Shown here piece by piece: positions 31,779-40,082 of a stretch of DNA of 50,399 nt. The notes beneath the pieces were generated by a model. It was not told where the DNA came from and did no database searches. It saw nothing but the letters and a program-made list of their open reading frames with translations. Origin of the DNA: JBDSSS01 sp039928615. GTDB lineage: Bacteria > Actinomycetota > Actinomycetes > Actinomycetales > Dermatophilaceae. The stretch is from the NCBI GenBank assembly GCA_039928615.1, contig JBDSSS010000018.1:1-50399 (forward strand), written 5' to 3'. Numbering within the stretch: the stretch's first letter is position 1; each line of letters starts with the position of its first letter. A program made the translations under genes and the position numbers.

Positions 31779-32885
31779 ATGATGACGACGACGTCCGGCA
31801 GGACCTCCCCCCTCCACGACCGGCACGTGGCCCTCGGGGCCAAGATGGCCGACTTCGGCGGCTGGGACATGCCGATCGAGTACCCCGGTGGCGGCGTCGT
31901 CGCCGAGCACACCGCGGTTCGTGAGCGCGTCGGCATGTTCGACGTCAGCCACCTCGGCAAGGCCTCGGTGCGCGGTCCCGGGGCTGCGGACTTCGTCAAC
32001 GCCTGCCTCACCAACGACCTGCGCCGGATCACCGCCGGGTCGGCTCAGTACACCCTGTGCTGCGACGAGTCCGGCGGTGTCGTCGACGACCTCATCGCCT
32101 ACCTCGTCGGGGACGACGAGGTCTTCCTCATCCCCAACGCCGCCAACACCGCCGAGGTCGTGCGCCGGCTCGCCGCTGCCGCTCCCGAGGGCATCGAGGT
32201 GACCGACCAGCACGACGCCTACGGCGTGATCGCGGTCCAGGGCACCCGGAGCGACGAGGTGCTCGACGCCCTCGGCCTGCCGACCGGCCACGACTACATG
32301 TCCTTCGTCGAGGCGGACTGGCGGGGGAGCCCGGTCATCGTCTGCCGCACCGGCTACACCGGTGAGCGCGGCTACGAGCTCGTCCCCCGGTGGGACGACG
32401 CGCCAGCCCTCTGGGACGCACTCGTCGAGGCGATGGAGCCGTGGGGCGGTATGCCGTGCGGCCTCGGCGCGCGCGACACCCTCCGCACCGAGATGGGCTA
32501 CCCGCTGCACGGTCAGGACCTCTCGCTGGAGATCTCGCCGGTGCAGGCCCGCTCCGGCTGGGCCGTCGGGTGGAAGAAAGACACCTTCTGGGGCAAGGAG
32601 GCCCTCGTGGCAGAGAAGGCCGCGCCGACCCGGCTGATGCGGGGCCTGCTCGTCACCGGGCGGGGCATCCCGCGCGCGCACTGCGCCGTGGGGCTCGACG
32701 GTGAGCAGGTCGGTGAGGTCACCTCCGGCACCTTCTCGCCGACGCTCCGGCAGGGCATCGCGCTCGCGCTGCTCTCCCCGTACGTCGCCGACGGCTCCAG
32801 CGTCGAGATCGACGTGCGCGGCCGGGCCGTGGCGGCCACCGTCGTCAAGCCGCCGTTCGTGCAGGTCCAGACCCGCCAGCCCTGA
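31779..32885 (+). CDS. gcvT: Glycine cleavage system T protein (aminomethyltransferase)
   Basis: A 368-residue tetrahydrofolate-dependent enzyme that takes the aminomethyl group from lipoylated H protein. It begins SPLHDRHVALGAKMADFGGWDMPIEY, then FDVSHLGKASVRGP with the catalytic Asp of DVSH, QYTLCCDESGGVVDDLI, TGYTGERGYEL and GARDTLRTEMGYPLHGQDL. ATG 31779 has ATG 31782 in tandem. gcvH and gcvP are not in the window. It is divergent from pepA. Confidence 0.96.
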   Translation: MMTTTSGRTSPLHDRHVALGAKMADFGGWDMPIEYPGGGVVAEHTAVRERVGMFDVSHLGKASVRGPGAADFVNACLTNDLRRITAGSAQYTLCCDESGGVVDDLIAYLVGDDEVFLIPNAANTAEVVRRLAAAAPEGIEVTDQHDAYGVIAVQGTRSDEVLDALGLPTGHDYMSFVEADWRGSPVIVCRTGYTGERGYELVPRWDDAPALWDALVEAMEPWGGMPCGLGARDTLRTEMGYPLHGQDLSLEISPVQARSGWAVGWKKDTFWGKEALVAEKAAPTRLMRGLLVTGRGIPRAHCAVGLDGEQVGEVTSGTFSPTLRQGIALALLSPYVADGSSVEIDVRGRAVAATVVKPPFVQVQTRQP

Positions 32886-32896
32886 GCGGCACACCC

Positions 32897-32946
32897 CTTC
32901 CTTCCCAGTCGAGTGAGCACTTTCCCGCACGACTCGACGAAGGAAG
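32897..32946. terminator. Hairpin of the GTCGAGT family
   Basis: CTTCCTTC-N3-GTCGAGT (32897-32914) pairs with ACTCGACGAAGGAAG (32932-32946), leaving a 3-nt bulge and a 17-nt loop. It lies between the convergent gcvT and P1 peptidase genes and shares GTCGAGTG/GCACTTTC text with the hairpins near 8.75 kb. Confidence 0.55.
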
Positions 32947-32961
32947 TGAGCGCTCGACGGG

Positions 32962-34092
32962 TCAGCGGATGGCGAACCGCCGCCGGTGGTAGCGGTCGAG
33001 GATCTCCCCGAGCCGCTCACCACCGAGGGCGTGCAGCGTCAGGCCGTCGCGGCCCGTCATCGTCTCGGCCTGGAGCATCGCGTTGAGGATGGCTTCGGCC
33101 GTCGCCTCGATGACCGCCCCGAAGAGGGCGTCGAAGTACTCGAGCGCGAGCATGTCGACGGGCAGGGCGACCTCGGTGCGGGCGCCCGGTCCCTGGTCGG
33201 GCAGGCCGTGGGCAGCGGTCGAGAAGGCGATCATCAGGTCACCGGAGTAGTTGTCGCCGCGGGCCCCGAACTTGGCGATGCCGAGGCCGGCGCGCTGGGC
33301 GAGCCGGTTGAGCTGGTGCGGCAGCAGGGGGGCGTCGGTGGCGACGACCGCGAGCACCGACCCGGTGCCCGGCGGCACCGCGGTGATCTCCGACATCCGG
33401 GGGGTCGGCACGACCTTCTTGGTCAGCACGTGCCCGACCGGGACCCCGTTGACCTCGAAGTGCTTCCGGTCCCCGTGGTTGGCCTGGACGAGGACACCGA
33501 TGGTGAAGTGCCGATCACCGAGGTCGACGACTCTCGACGCGGTGCCGGTTCCGCCCTTGAACCCGTAGCACTGGGCACCCGTCCCCCCGCCGACGTTGCC
33601 CTCGGCAATCGGTCCCGACCGGGCGTCGTCGAAGGCCGCGTTGACGTGCTCGCGCGTGACGTGCTGGCCGCTGATGTCGTTGAGGATGCCGTCCCAGGTC
33701 TCGCCGACGACGGGCAGCATGATCGGCATCCGCCCGGGCACCGCGACCTCCCGGGCGATGAGGGAGTCACGGACGGTCCCGACGCTGTCGGTGTTGGTCA
33801 GAGCGATCGGGCTCGCGAGCATCCCGGACTCGTGCAGCCACTCGAGACCGGTGAGCTCGCCGAAGCCGTTGAGGCGGTGGTGTCCAGCGAACACGGGCTC
33901 GGTGGAGGGGCGGCCGCCATGCGGGAGCACGACGGTCACCCCGGTGCGGACGGGGCCGTGGCCGACGGCCAGGTCTCCGTCGCCGTCGATGATCGTGCAG
34001 TAGCCGACCTTGACGCCGGCGACGTCGGTGATCGCGTTGTGCGGGCCGGCGTGGCCGGTCCCGATCTCGATGCCCAGGTCGGCGGCACGCAC
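32962..34092 (-). CDS. P1 family (DmpA-like) self-processing aminopeptidase
   Basis: A 376-residue N-terminal nucleophile hydrolase. It opens with the family sequence ITDVAGVKVGYCTI and has GNVGGGTGAQCYGFKGGTGTASR. Self-cleavage is expected between Gly244 and Ser245 in PGTGSVLAVVATDAPLLPHQL, where Ser245 becomes the nucleophile; NYSGDLMIAFSTA follows. Members cut N-terminal D-amino acids or beta-peptides. GTG start with GGAGAGGAG upstream. It is convergent with gcvT and divergent from murT. Substrate unknown. Confidence 0.92.
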   Translation of the reverse strand: MRAADLGIEIGTGHAGPHNAITDVAGVKVGYCTIIDGDGDLAVGHGPVRTGVTVVLPHGGRPSTEPVFAGHHRLNGFGELTGLEWLHESGMLASPIALTNTDSVGTVRDSLIAREVAVPGRMPIMLPVVGETWDGILNDISGQHVTREHVNAAFDDARSGPIAEGNVGGGTGAQCYGFKGGTGTASRVVDLGDRHFTIGVLVQANHGDRKHFEVNGVPVGHVLTKKVVPTPRMSEITAVPPGTGSVLAVVATDAPLLPHQLNRLAQRAGLGIAKFGARGDNYSGDLMIAFSTAAHGLPDQGPGARTEVALPVDMLALEYFDALFGAVIEATAEAILNAMLQAETMTGRDGLTLHALGGERLGEILDRYHRRRFAIR

Positions 34093-34205
34093 CAGCTGGC
34101 TCCTCTCCTACCCGGCCGCGGTCGGCTTTGCGACTACGCTCCTGCCTGTCGTTGGGCGTCCTGGCCGCTCACGTCCCGACTCAGGTCCCGATGGAAGGCT
34201 ATCCG

Positions 34206-35456
34206 GTGGTGCAGGCGCGCGATCCCCTCAGGTCACGACTTGCGCTGGGGGCGGGACGGGCCGCAGGCTCCCTCTCGCAGGCCCTCGGGCGCGGCTCGGG
34301 AAGCATGATCGGTGGCCGTCTGGCCCTCCGGCTCGACCCCGCGGTGCTCGCGTCCGTGACCGCCGACCGGCGCAGCGTGCTCGTCACGGGGACGAACGGC
34401 AAGAGCACGGTGACCGCCCTCGTCGCTGCCGCCCTCGGGCCGGGCGGGCCGGTCGTGACCAACGCCACCGGCGCCAACATGACGGACGGCATCGTGACCG
34501 CGCTGGCGGCCGACCGCACCAGTCCGGTCGCGGCCCTGGAGGTCGACGAGGTCTACCTCCAGTCCGTCGTCGAGGGCACGCGACCGGCGGCACTCCTCGT
34601 GCTCAACTCCTCCCGTGAGTACACCCGCGGGGTCTCCCTCGCGAGCACGCTCGAGCACTGGCGCCGAGCGACCGTCGCGCTGCCCGCGGACTGTGCCACG
34701 ATCATCAACGTCGACGACCCGCTCGTCTCCTGGGCCTTCGAGGACGCCACCAACGTCGTCGGGGTGAGCGGGGGGCTTTTCTGGCGCCAGGACGCCCAGT
34801 TGTGCCCGGCGTGCGGCGGCGAGCACGTGTGGGAGGGCGAGACGTGGTCGTGCCCCGACTGCGGGCGGCGTCGGCGGGACCCGCAGTGGCACGTCGTCCA
34901 CGCGGAGGACGGCACGTGGGCGGTCGCCCACGGCGAGACCGAGCTGCCCCTCGACGTCACCGTCCCGGGTCGCACCGGCCCGGTCGGGGGGGCCTTCGCC
35001 CTCGCAGCCGCGGACGCCCTCGGGGTCGATCTCGAGGCCGCGGCCGAGCGCATCCGAGCGGTGTCGGACGTCGACGGCCGCTACGCCCCGCTGCCGCTGG
35101 GGAAACACTGCGTGCGCCTTCTCATGCTCAAGAACCCCGCTGGCTGGGTCGAGGCGATCGACGTCGCGCTGACGACGGGTCATCCGCTCGTCGTCGCCGT
35201 TGACCCCTTCGGACCGAAGGACACCGCCACGATGTGGGAGTCACCCTTCGAACGCCTGGAGGGCCGTGAGGTCCGGGTCACCGGTGGCCGGTCTGCCGAC
35301 GCGGTCGCGATCATCGAGGCGGCTGGGGTCGCCACGGTGGCCCGCCCGGACATCGCGTCGTCCGTCGAGGATCTGCCGACGGGTGACGTCCTCGTCGCGT
35401 GCAACTACCCGGCCTTCCGCCGACTGTCCAAGCAGCTGAGAGGGGGCGCGTCGTGA
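34206..35456 (+). CDS. murT: MurT-like Mur ligase family protein
   Basis: A 416-residue Mur-ligase homologue. Walker A-like TGTNGKST lies at about 61-68, with ALEVDEVYL and the metal-binding IINVDDP (canonical NADDP). Residues Cys200, 203, 216 and 219 form the Cys4 zinc ribbon specific to MurT. The C-terminal DUF1727 domain is present. Usual MurT motifs RDQLDR and the SWLWD region are replaced by SREYTRG and TATMWE. GTG 34206 was chosen: GGAAGG lies 7 nt upstream and the family begins here; GTG 34209 and ATG 34191 are alternatives. It overlaps gatD by 4 bp. With GatD it normally amidates lipid II D-glutamate. Confidence 0.88.
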   Translation: MVQARDPLRSRLALGAGRAAGSLSQALGRGSGSMIGGRLALRLDPAVLASVTADRRSVLVTGTNGKSTVTALVAAALGPGGPVVTNATGANMTDGIVTALAADRTSPVAALEVDEVYLQSVVEGTRPAALLVLNSSREYTRGVSLASTLEHWRRATVALPADCATIINVDDPLVSWAFEDATNVVGVSGGLFWRQDAQLCPACGGEHVWEGETWSCPDCGRRRRDPQWHVVHAEDGTWAVAHGETELPLDVTVPGRTGPVGGAFALAAADALGVDLEAAAERIRAVSDVDGRYAPLPLGKHCVRLLMLKNPAGWVEAIDVALTTGHPLVVAVDPFGPKDTATMWESPFERLEGREVRVTGGRSADAVAIIEAAGVATVARPDIASSVEDLPTGDVLVACNYPAFRRLSKQLRGGAS

Positions 35457-36229
35457 GCCGTGCGCTCGTGGTGACGACCCTGTTCCCGCTGACGACGGTG
35501 GCCGCCGGTGACGAGGCGAATGCCGTCGCCCTGCGCCGCCGAGGCGCGCTGCGGGGCCTCGACGTGCAGCTGATCGCGGCCAACAAGCCCCACCACGTGC
35601 GGGACTCGGACCTCTACCTCGCCGGGGGCAACGGACGCACCGGCGTCGTCGACCTCGTCGACCTGATCGGCGCCACCGACGTCGTGGATCGCGTCCGTTC
35701 GGGTCGCGCGGCGATGCTCGCCGTCGGGGCGGGGCTCGACGCGCTTGCCCTCTCCTTCGTCGACCCGGAGGGCGAGGAGCATGACGGGCTCGGGCTCGCT
35801 CCCGTGACGGTACGACCGGCGACGTCCGTGACCGGGACCGTCGTGACCGAGCCCAACGAGAATCTCGGGCTCCCGGCGCTGATCGGCTGGGAGTCCAATG
35901 ACGTGCGCACCGAGCGCCACCCGGGCACCGTCGCCCTCGCCGGTCTCGAGTACGGGGCGGGCGACCGCTCCGACGACCCGGCTGACGGTGTCGTCTCGGG
36001 GACGCTCGTCGGGACGCGCCTGCACGGTCCACTCCTCGCCCTCAACCCCGAGCTGGCCGACCTGGTCCTCGCCCTGGCCACAGGGCGCGACGAGCCGTGG
36101 CCGGCGCTGCCCGAGACGGCGGTGGAGCGGGCCCGCGCGGTGCGGATCGCCGAGGTGCGGGCCACTCACCCCGACCTCGGCTGGCGTGACCGCCTCCCGG
36201 CCCGGGTCCGTCGCCTCGTCTCTCGCTGA
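35453..36229 (+). CDS. GatD-like glutamine amidotransferase homologue without the Cys nucleophile
   Basis: A 258-residue CobB/CobQ-like class I amidotransferase domain. The family start is kept (LVVTTLFPL...GDEANAVALRRR, DLYLAGGNG), and His191 in TRLHGPLLALNPELAD matches the catalytic His. The nucleophile elbow, normally ICGGYQ, reads LAVGAGLDA (89-97), so the cysteine that would attack glutamine is absent; position 91 is Val. No other Cys is in the protein. The gene is intact, in frame and coupled to murT by a GTGA overlap, so it is maintained rather than decaying. Glutaminase activity is not expected; a binding or scaffold role is inference. Confidence 0.85.
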   Translation: MSRALVVTTLFPLTTVAAGDEANAVALRRRGALRGLDVQLIAANKPHHVRDSDLYLAGGNGRTGVVDLVDLIGATDVVDRVRSGRAAMLAVGAGLDALALSFVDPEGEEHDGLGLAPVTVRPATSVTGTVVTEPNENLGLPALIGWESNDVRTERHPGTVALAGLEYGAGDRSDDPADGVVSGTLVGTRLHGPLLALNPELADLVLALATGRDEPWPALPETAVERARAVRIAEVRATHPDLGWRDRLPARVRRLVSR

Positions 36230-36252
36230 GCCTCTGCCGCCGTCGGGGTCGA

Positions 36253-37023
36253 TCAGAGCCCGTGGGCGACCGACGCGGCCACGAGCGCGGCAGCCAGCGA
36301 CACCTCGATTGCCGCGCCGATGACGTCACCGGTGATCCCACCGAGCCGCCGCACGGTATGCCGCACGACGAGCCACGCGCCCGCCGCACCGACGACGACG
36401 ACGAGCCCGGCGGCATACGCCGTCCCACCGACGGTCAGGACGACCAGGGTGCCGGCGACGAGGAGGCCGGTGGCCACCGCGGCCACTGCGACGGGCGAGA
36501 CCGTCTCGGCCACAGCGGCGCCGAGACCGCCCGGGCGTGCCGGGGGCACTCCGCGACGGGACGCGACGGCAGGAGCGACGCGACTGGTGAGAAGGGCTAC
36601 GGAAGCGAGGGCGACACCGCTCGCACTGTTGAAAAGCGCTGCGAGACAGACTGTTTGGAGGAGCAGGACGAAGACCAGGGACGCGGCCCCGGCCGGCCCG
36701 GTGTCGCCCCGGCGCATCACTTCGAGCGAGCGCTCAGGGTCGTGACCGGACGTGAGCCCGTCTGCGGTGTCGGCGAGTCCGTCGAGATGTAGGGCCCGTG
36801 AGACGAGAGCGACGGCGATGAGGGTGAGGACCGCGGCCACGGCCGCCGGCACGACACCCGCAACCGCCATGGCGCCGAGCACGACCCAGACGAGCAGGAC
36901 CGGCAGGGCGGTGGCGGGCGCGAGGAGCATCGCGCGGCCCGCTACCTGCTCATCGACGCGTGAGGGCGGGTTCACCCGCAGGGCGGTGAAGGTGCCGACG
37001 GCAAGGCGCCACGCATCACGCAC
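36253..37023 (-). CDS. cobS: Adenosylcobinamide-GDP ribazoletransferase (cobalamin synthase)
   Basis: A 256-residue integral membrane enzyme that joins adenosylcobinamide-GDP to alpha-ribazole, completing the lower ligand of cobalamin. It shows FTALRVNPPSRVD, then the metal-binding RALHLDGLADTADGLTSG and HDPERSLEVMRRGDTGPAGA, which carry the family's acidic residues, and several membrane helices. ATG 37023 overlaps cobU by 8 bp. No cobT or cobC is nearby. It is the last gene of the riboswitch-controlled operon. Confidence 0.95.
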   Translation of the reverse strand: MRDAWRLAVGTFTALRVNPPSRVDEQVAGRAMLLAPATALPVLLVWVVLGAMAVAGVVPAAVAAVLTLIAVALVSRALHLDGLADTADGLTSGHDPERSLEVMRRGDTGPAGAASLVFVLLLQTVCLAALFNSASGVALASVALLTSRVAPAVASRRGVPPARPGGLGAAVAETVSPVAVAAVATGLLVAGTLVVLTVGGTAYAAGLVVVVGAAGAWLVVRHTVRRLGGITGDVIGAAIEVSLAAALVAASVAHGL

Positions 37024-37612
37024 CGGGCGGCCCCGGGTCGACGAGCGGCGCGTCGCTGAGGTCGAGCACGCGCCCGGCGACGACGAGGTGCACGTGCGCC
37101 ACGACGCGTGACACAGCGGCGTTGAGCCGTCCCAGCTCGTCCTGGAAGAAGCGGCCCGACTCGGTCGTCGGCACGAGCGACCAGCCGACCTCGTTGGAGA
37201 CGAGGACGAGGGGCGCGGTGGTGGCCGTGACCGCCTCGATCAGCTCGGCCGTGGCGGCCCGCACCACCTCCCGGGCGGCATCGAGGTCGTCCCAGCCGGC
37301 TGTGTCGACGACGGCGGTGAGCCAGGTGCCGAGGCAGTCGACGAGCACCGGGCCGGTCGCCGTCCGCAGGGCCCCGGCGACGTCGGCCGTCTCGATCGTG
37401 AGCCAACCGTCGGGGCGGCGGCGCACGTGCTCCGCAATGCGGCGGGACCAGGCAGGGTCGTCGGGGTCCGCGCGCCGTCCGGTCGCGACGTAGGTGGCGA
37501 CGGTGGCGGTCTCGCCCGCCGCAATGACGTCGGCGACGAGACGCTCGGCGTGCCGGCTCTTGCCGCTGCGCACCGGGCCGGTCACGAGCACCGGGCCACG
37601 CGGGGGGCTCAT
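37016..37612 (-). CDS. cobU: Adenosylcobinamide kinase/guanylyltransferase
   Basis: A 198-residue bifunctional enzyme that phosphorylates adenosylcobinamide and adds GMP. The N-terminal P-loop is LVTGPVRSGKSRHAERL; VATYVATGRRADPDDPAWSRRIAEH carries the His region that becomes guanylylated; VLVDCLGTWLT and LVLVSNEVGWSLVPTTESGRFFQDELGRLN are the family blocks. Start overlaps the ECF S gene by 4 bp and its end overlaps cobS by 8 bp. Confidence 0.95.
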   Translation of the reverse strand: MSPPRGPVLVTGPVRSGKSRHAERLVADVIAAGETATVATYVATGRRADPDDPAWSRRIAEHVRRRPDGWLTIETADVAGALRTATGPVLVDCLGTWLTAVVDTAGWDDLDAAREVVRAATAELIEAVTATTAPLVLVSNEVGWSLVPTTESGRFFQDELGRLNAAVSRVVAHVHLVVAGRVLDLSDAPLVDPGPPGA

Positions 37613-38454
37613 CGCCCGCTCACGGGACTCACCGGACTCGCCGGCTCGAAGCGAACCTCGGCGTCGAAGGCCGCGCGTCTCGCAGCACGGCGGAAGACCC
37701 GGAGGATGGCGGGGCCCGCGACGAGGACGAGCAGGGCGTTGAGCACCCCGCGCGGCAGGTCCCAGCCGAGGGAGGTCGTGAGGTAGAAGACGCCGTAGTG
37801 AGCGACGTTCGCGGCGGCGGACTCGCCCGGGACGAAGCCCATCCCGGTGGGGGCGTTGGCACCGAGGAAGGGCCAGAACCACAGGTTCATCGCCAGACCG
37901 TAGGCGAGGCCCGAGACCAGGGCGTAGCCGGCCACGACCCAGCGCTCGGCACGGGCACCCGCGCGCACCGGGATCAGCCCGGCGACGAGACCGACGGCCC
38001 CGGCGCAGATCATCTGGAAGGGCAGCCAGGGGCCGACGCCACCGGTGAGCAGGGCACCGACGGTCAGGGCGAGCGACCCGGAGACGAACCCGACACCGGG
38101 ACCGAGCACCCGACCGGCGACGATGACGATGAAGAACATCGGCTCGAGCCCGGCCGTGCCTGCGCTGAGGACCCTCATCGCTCCGCCGGCGGCGGCGGCG
38201 ACGCCGAGCACCGCCACGGTCTTCGCGTCGAGCCGGCCGGAGGTGACCTCGGCGAGCGAGACGACGCTGAGCAGGGCCAGCAGCCCGGCGAAGAGCCACG
38301 GGGCGTCGTTGCCGTGCGAGCTGGCGAACTCGGCGGAGGCGAAGAAGGGCCAGAGGAAGGCGGCCAGGCCGACGACACCGACCGCGACGAGCGCGATGAC
38401 GGACGGCCAGCGCAGCGGGATCACCCGTCGCCGAGGCGGGGTCAGGGTGCTCAT
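37609..38454 (-). CDS. ECF transporter substrate-binding (S) component
   Basis: A 281-residue membrane protein with about six to seven helices: SVIALVAVGVVGLAAFLWPFF, WLFAGLLALLSVVSLAEV, PMFFIVIVAGRVLGPGVGFVSGSLALTVGALLTGGVGPWLPFQMICAGAVGLVAGLIP is the typical ECF S-component region that contacts the T component, and the C-terminal helix LNALLVLVAGPAIL. Its position between the ECF ATPase and cobU behind a cobalamin riboswitch indicates cobalamin, cobinamide or cobalt as substrate (inference). It overlaps both neighbours by 4 bp. Confidence 0.87.
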   Translation of the reverse strand: MSTLTPPRRRVIPLRWPSVIALVAVGVVGLAAFLWPFFASAEFASSHGNDAPWLFAGLLALLSVVSLAEVTSGRLDAKTVAVLGVAAAAGGAMRVLSAGTAGLEPMFFIVIVAGRVLGPGVGFVSGSLALTVGALLTGGVGPWLPFQMICAGAVGLVAGLIPVRAGARAERWVVAGYALVSGLAYGLAMNLWFWPFLGANAPTGMGFVPGESAAANVAHYGVFYLTTSLGWDLPRGVLNALLVLVAGPAILRVFRRAARRAAFDAEVRFEPASPVSPVSGR

Positions 38455-40082
38455 GCGGTGAGCTCGAGCGCGGTCTCGACCTCGGCGACCGTCAGCCACG
38501 TCTGGGGGAGCAGGACCTTGGTCACCTGCGGCGCGAACGCCGGGGACGAGGCGAGCACCTGCCGGGCGGGGCCGTCGGTGACGACCTCTCCGTCGGCGAG
38601 GATGACGACGCGGTCCGCCACCTCGGCGGCGAGCTCGACGTCGTGGGTGGCGACGAGGACGGTGGTGCCCGCGGCGGCGAGCTCGGTCAGGACCTCGGCG
38701 AGGCGACGCTTCGCGCCGTAGTCGAGGCCGCGGGTGGGCTCGTCGAGCAGGAGCACCTGCGGTGAGCCCGCGAGGATCACGGCGAGGGCGAGTTCGAGAC
38801 GCTGGCCCTCCGAGAGGTCGCGGGGGTGGCGCGTCGGCTCGATGCCCCCCGAGATCCGGGCGAGCAGCCGGGCGGCGGTGCCCGGGGCCGCCCCGAAGTC
38901 GGCGTCGGCGGCGACGCACTCGGCGGCGACGGTGTCGGCGTAGAGCAGCAGCTCGGGCTCCTGGGGGACGAGACCGACGGTCCGGACGCGCTCCCGGGCC
39001 CCGACCGCGTGGGGGTCGAGCCCGTCGGAGCCGTCGAGTCCCAGCCGGATGCGCCCCGACGAGAGGGGGTGCTGGGCGGCGAGGGCCCCGAGCAGCGTCG
39101 ACTTCCCGGCGCCGTTGCGCCCCATCAGCACCGTCACGGACCCGGCGGCGACCGACAGGTCGATGCCGTCGAGCACGACCCGGCCGGCCCGGGCGACCCG
39201 CAGCCCCTTCGCCGTGATGGCGTCGCGGGGGCCGACCCCCCGCAGGCTGGAGGGCGAGGTGGGCTCGGTCGTGGCGAGCCGGTCACGGAGAGCACCCACC
39301 CGGCGCCGGGCGTCCCGGATCGACAGGGGGGTGGGTGACCAGCCCGCGAGGCGGGACAGGCCGACGACGGGCGGGAAGATCTGGGAGACGAGCATCGCCT
39401 CAGCCGGTTCGAGCAGAGCGGAGGTGTGCCCGTCGGCGACGAGGACGACGCGGTCGGCGTGGTGGATGACGCGCTCCAGGCGGTGCTCGGCGAGCACGAC
39501 CGTGACCCCGAGGTCGTGCACGATGCGGTGCAGCGAGGCGAGCACCTCCTCGGCGGCCACGGGGTCGAGCGCCGAGGTCGGCTCGTCGAGGACGAGGATG
39601 CGAGGGCCGGCGGCGAAGAGGGCCGCGATGGCGACCCGCTGCTGCTGACCGCCGGACAGGGCGGTGAGGGCCCGCCCGCGCAGCGGGGTCAGGCCGAAAA
39701 GGTCGAGCGTCTCCTCGACCCGGCGACGGATCGCGGTGGGGTCGAGCCCCATCGTCTCCATCCCGTAGGCCAGCTCGTCCTCGACGACGTCGGTGACGAA
39801 GGTCGACGACGGGTTCTGCTCTACGAGACCGACGACGGTCGCGAGGTCACGGGGTCGGTGCTCGGCGGTGTCGAGACCGTCCACGACGACCCTGCCGCTC
39901 AGCGTCCCCCCGCTGAAATGCGGCACGAGACCGTTGATCGTGCGCAGCAGCGTCGACTTGCCGCTGCCGGTGGGCCCGACGACGAGCACGAGCTCGCCCT
40001 CCGGGATCTCGAGGTTGACGTCGTGCAGCGCCGGTGTGCTCGTCTCGGCGTAGCGCACGGACATGTGGTCGAAGCTGATCAC
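38451..40082 (-). CDS. ECF transporter duplicated ATP-binding protein
   Basis: A 543-residue fusion of two ECF ATPases. Domain 1 (about 2-225) has Walker A GPTGSGKST (36-44), LSGGQQQRVAIA and LVLDEPTSALD; domain 2 (about 300-525) has GRNGAGKST, DLSEGQRLELALA with a Glu in the signature, and LLLDEPTRGLD. This replaces the separate EcfA1/EcfA2. GTG 40082 was chosen because AGGAGG lies 8 nt upstream and the domain starts here; the start overlaps the T-component stop by 4 bp. It energises the T and S components encoded on either side. Confidence 0.93.
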   Translation of the reverse strand: MISFDHMSVRYAETSTPALHDVNLEIPEGELVLVVGPTGSGKSTLLRTINGLVPHFSGGTLSGRVVVDGLDTAEHRPRDLATVVGLVEQNPSSTFVTDVVEDELAYGMETMGLDPTAIRRRVEETLDLFGLTPLRGRALTALSGGQQQRVAIAALFAAGPRILVLDEPTSALDPVAAEEVLASLHRIVHDLGVTVVLAEHRLERVIHHADRVVLVADGHTSALLEPAEAMLVSQIFPPVVGLSRLAGWSPTPLSIRDARRRVGALRDRLATTEPTSPSSLRGVGPRDAITAKGLRVARAGRVVLDGIDLSVAAGSVTVLMGRNGAGKSTLLGALAAQHPLSSGRIRLGLDGSDGLDPHAVGARERVRTVGLVPQEPELLLYADTVAAECVAADADFGAAPGTAARLLARISGGIEPTRHPRDLSEGQRLELALAVILAGSPQVLLLDEPTRGLDYGAKRRLAEVLTELAAAGTTVLVATHDVELAAEVADRVVILADGEVVTDGPARQVLASSPAFAPQVTKVLLPQTWLTVAEVETALELTA

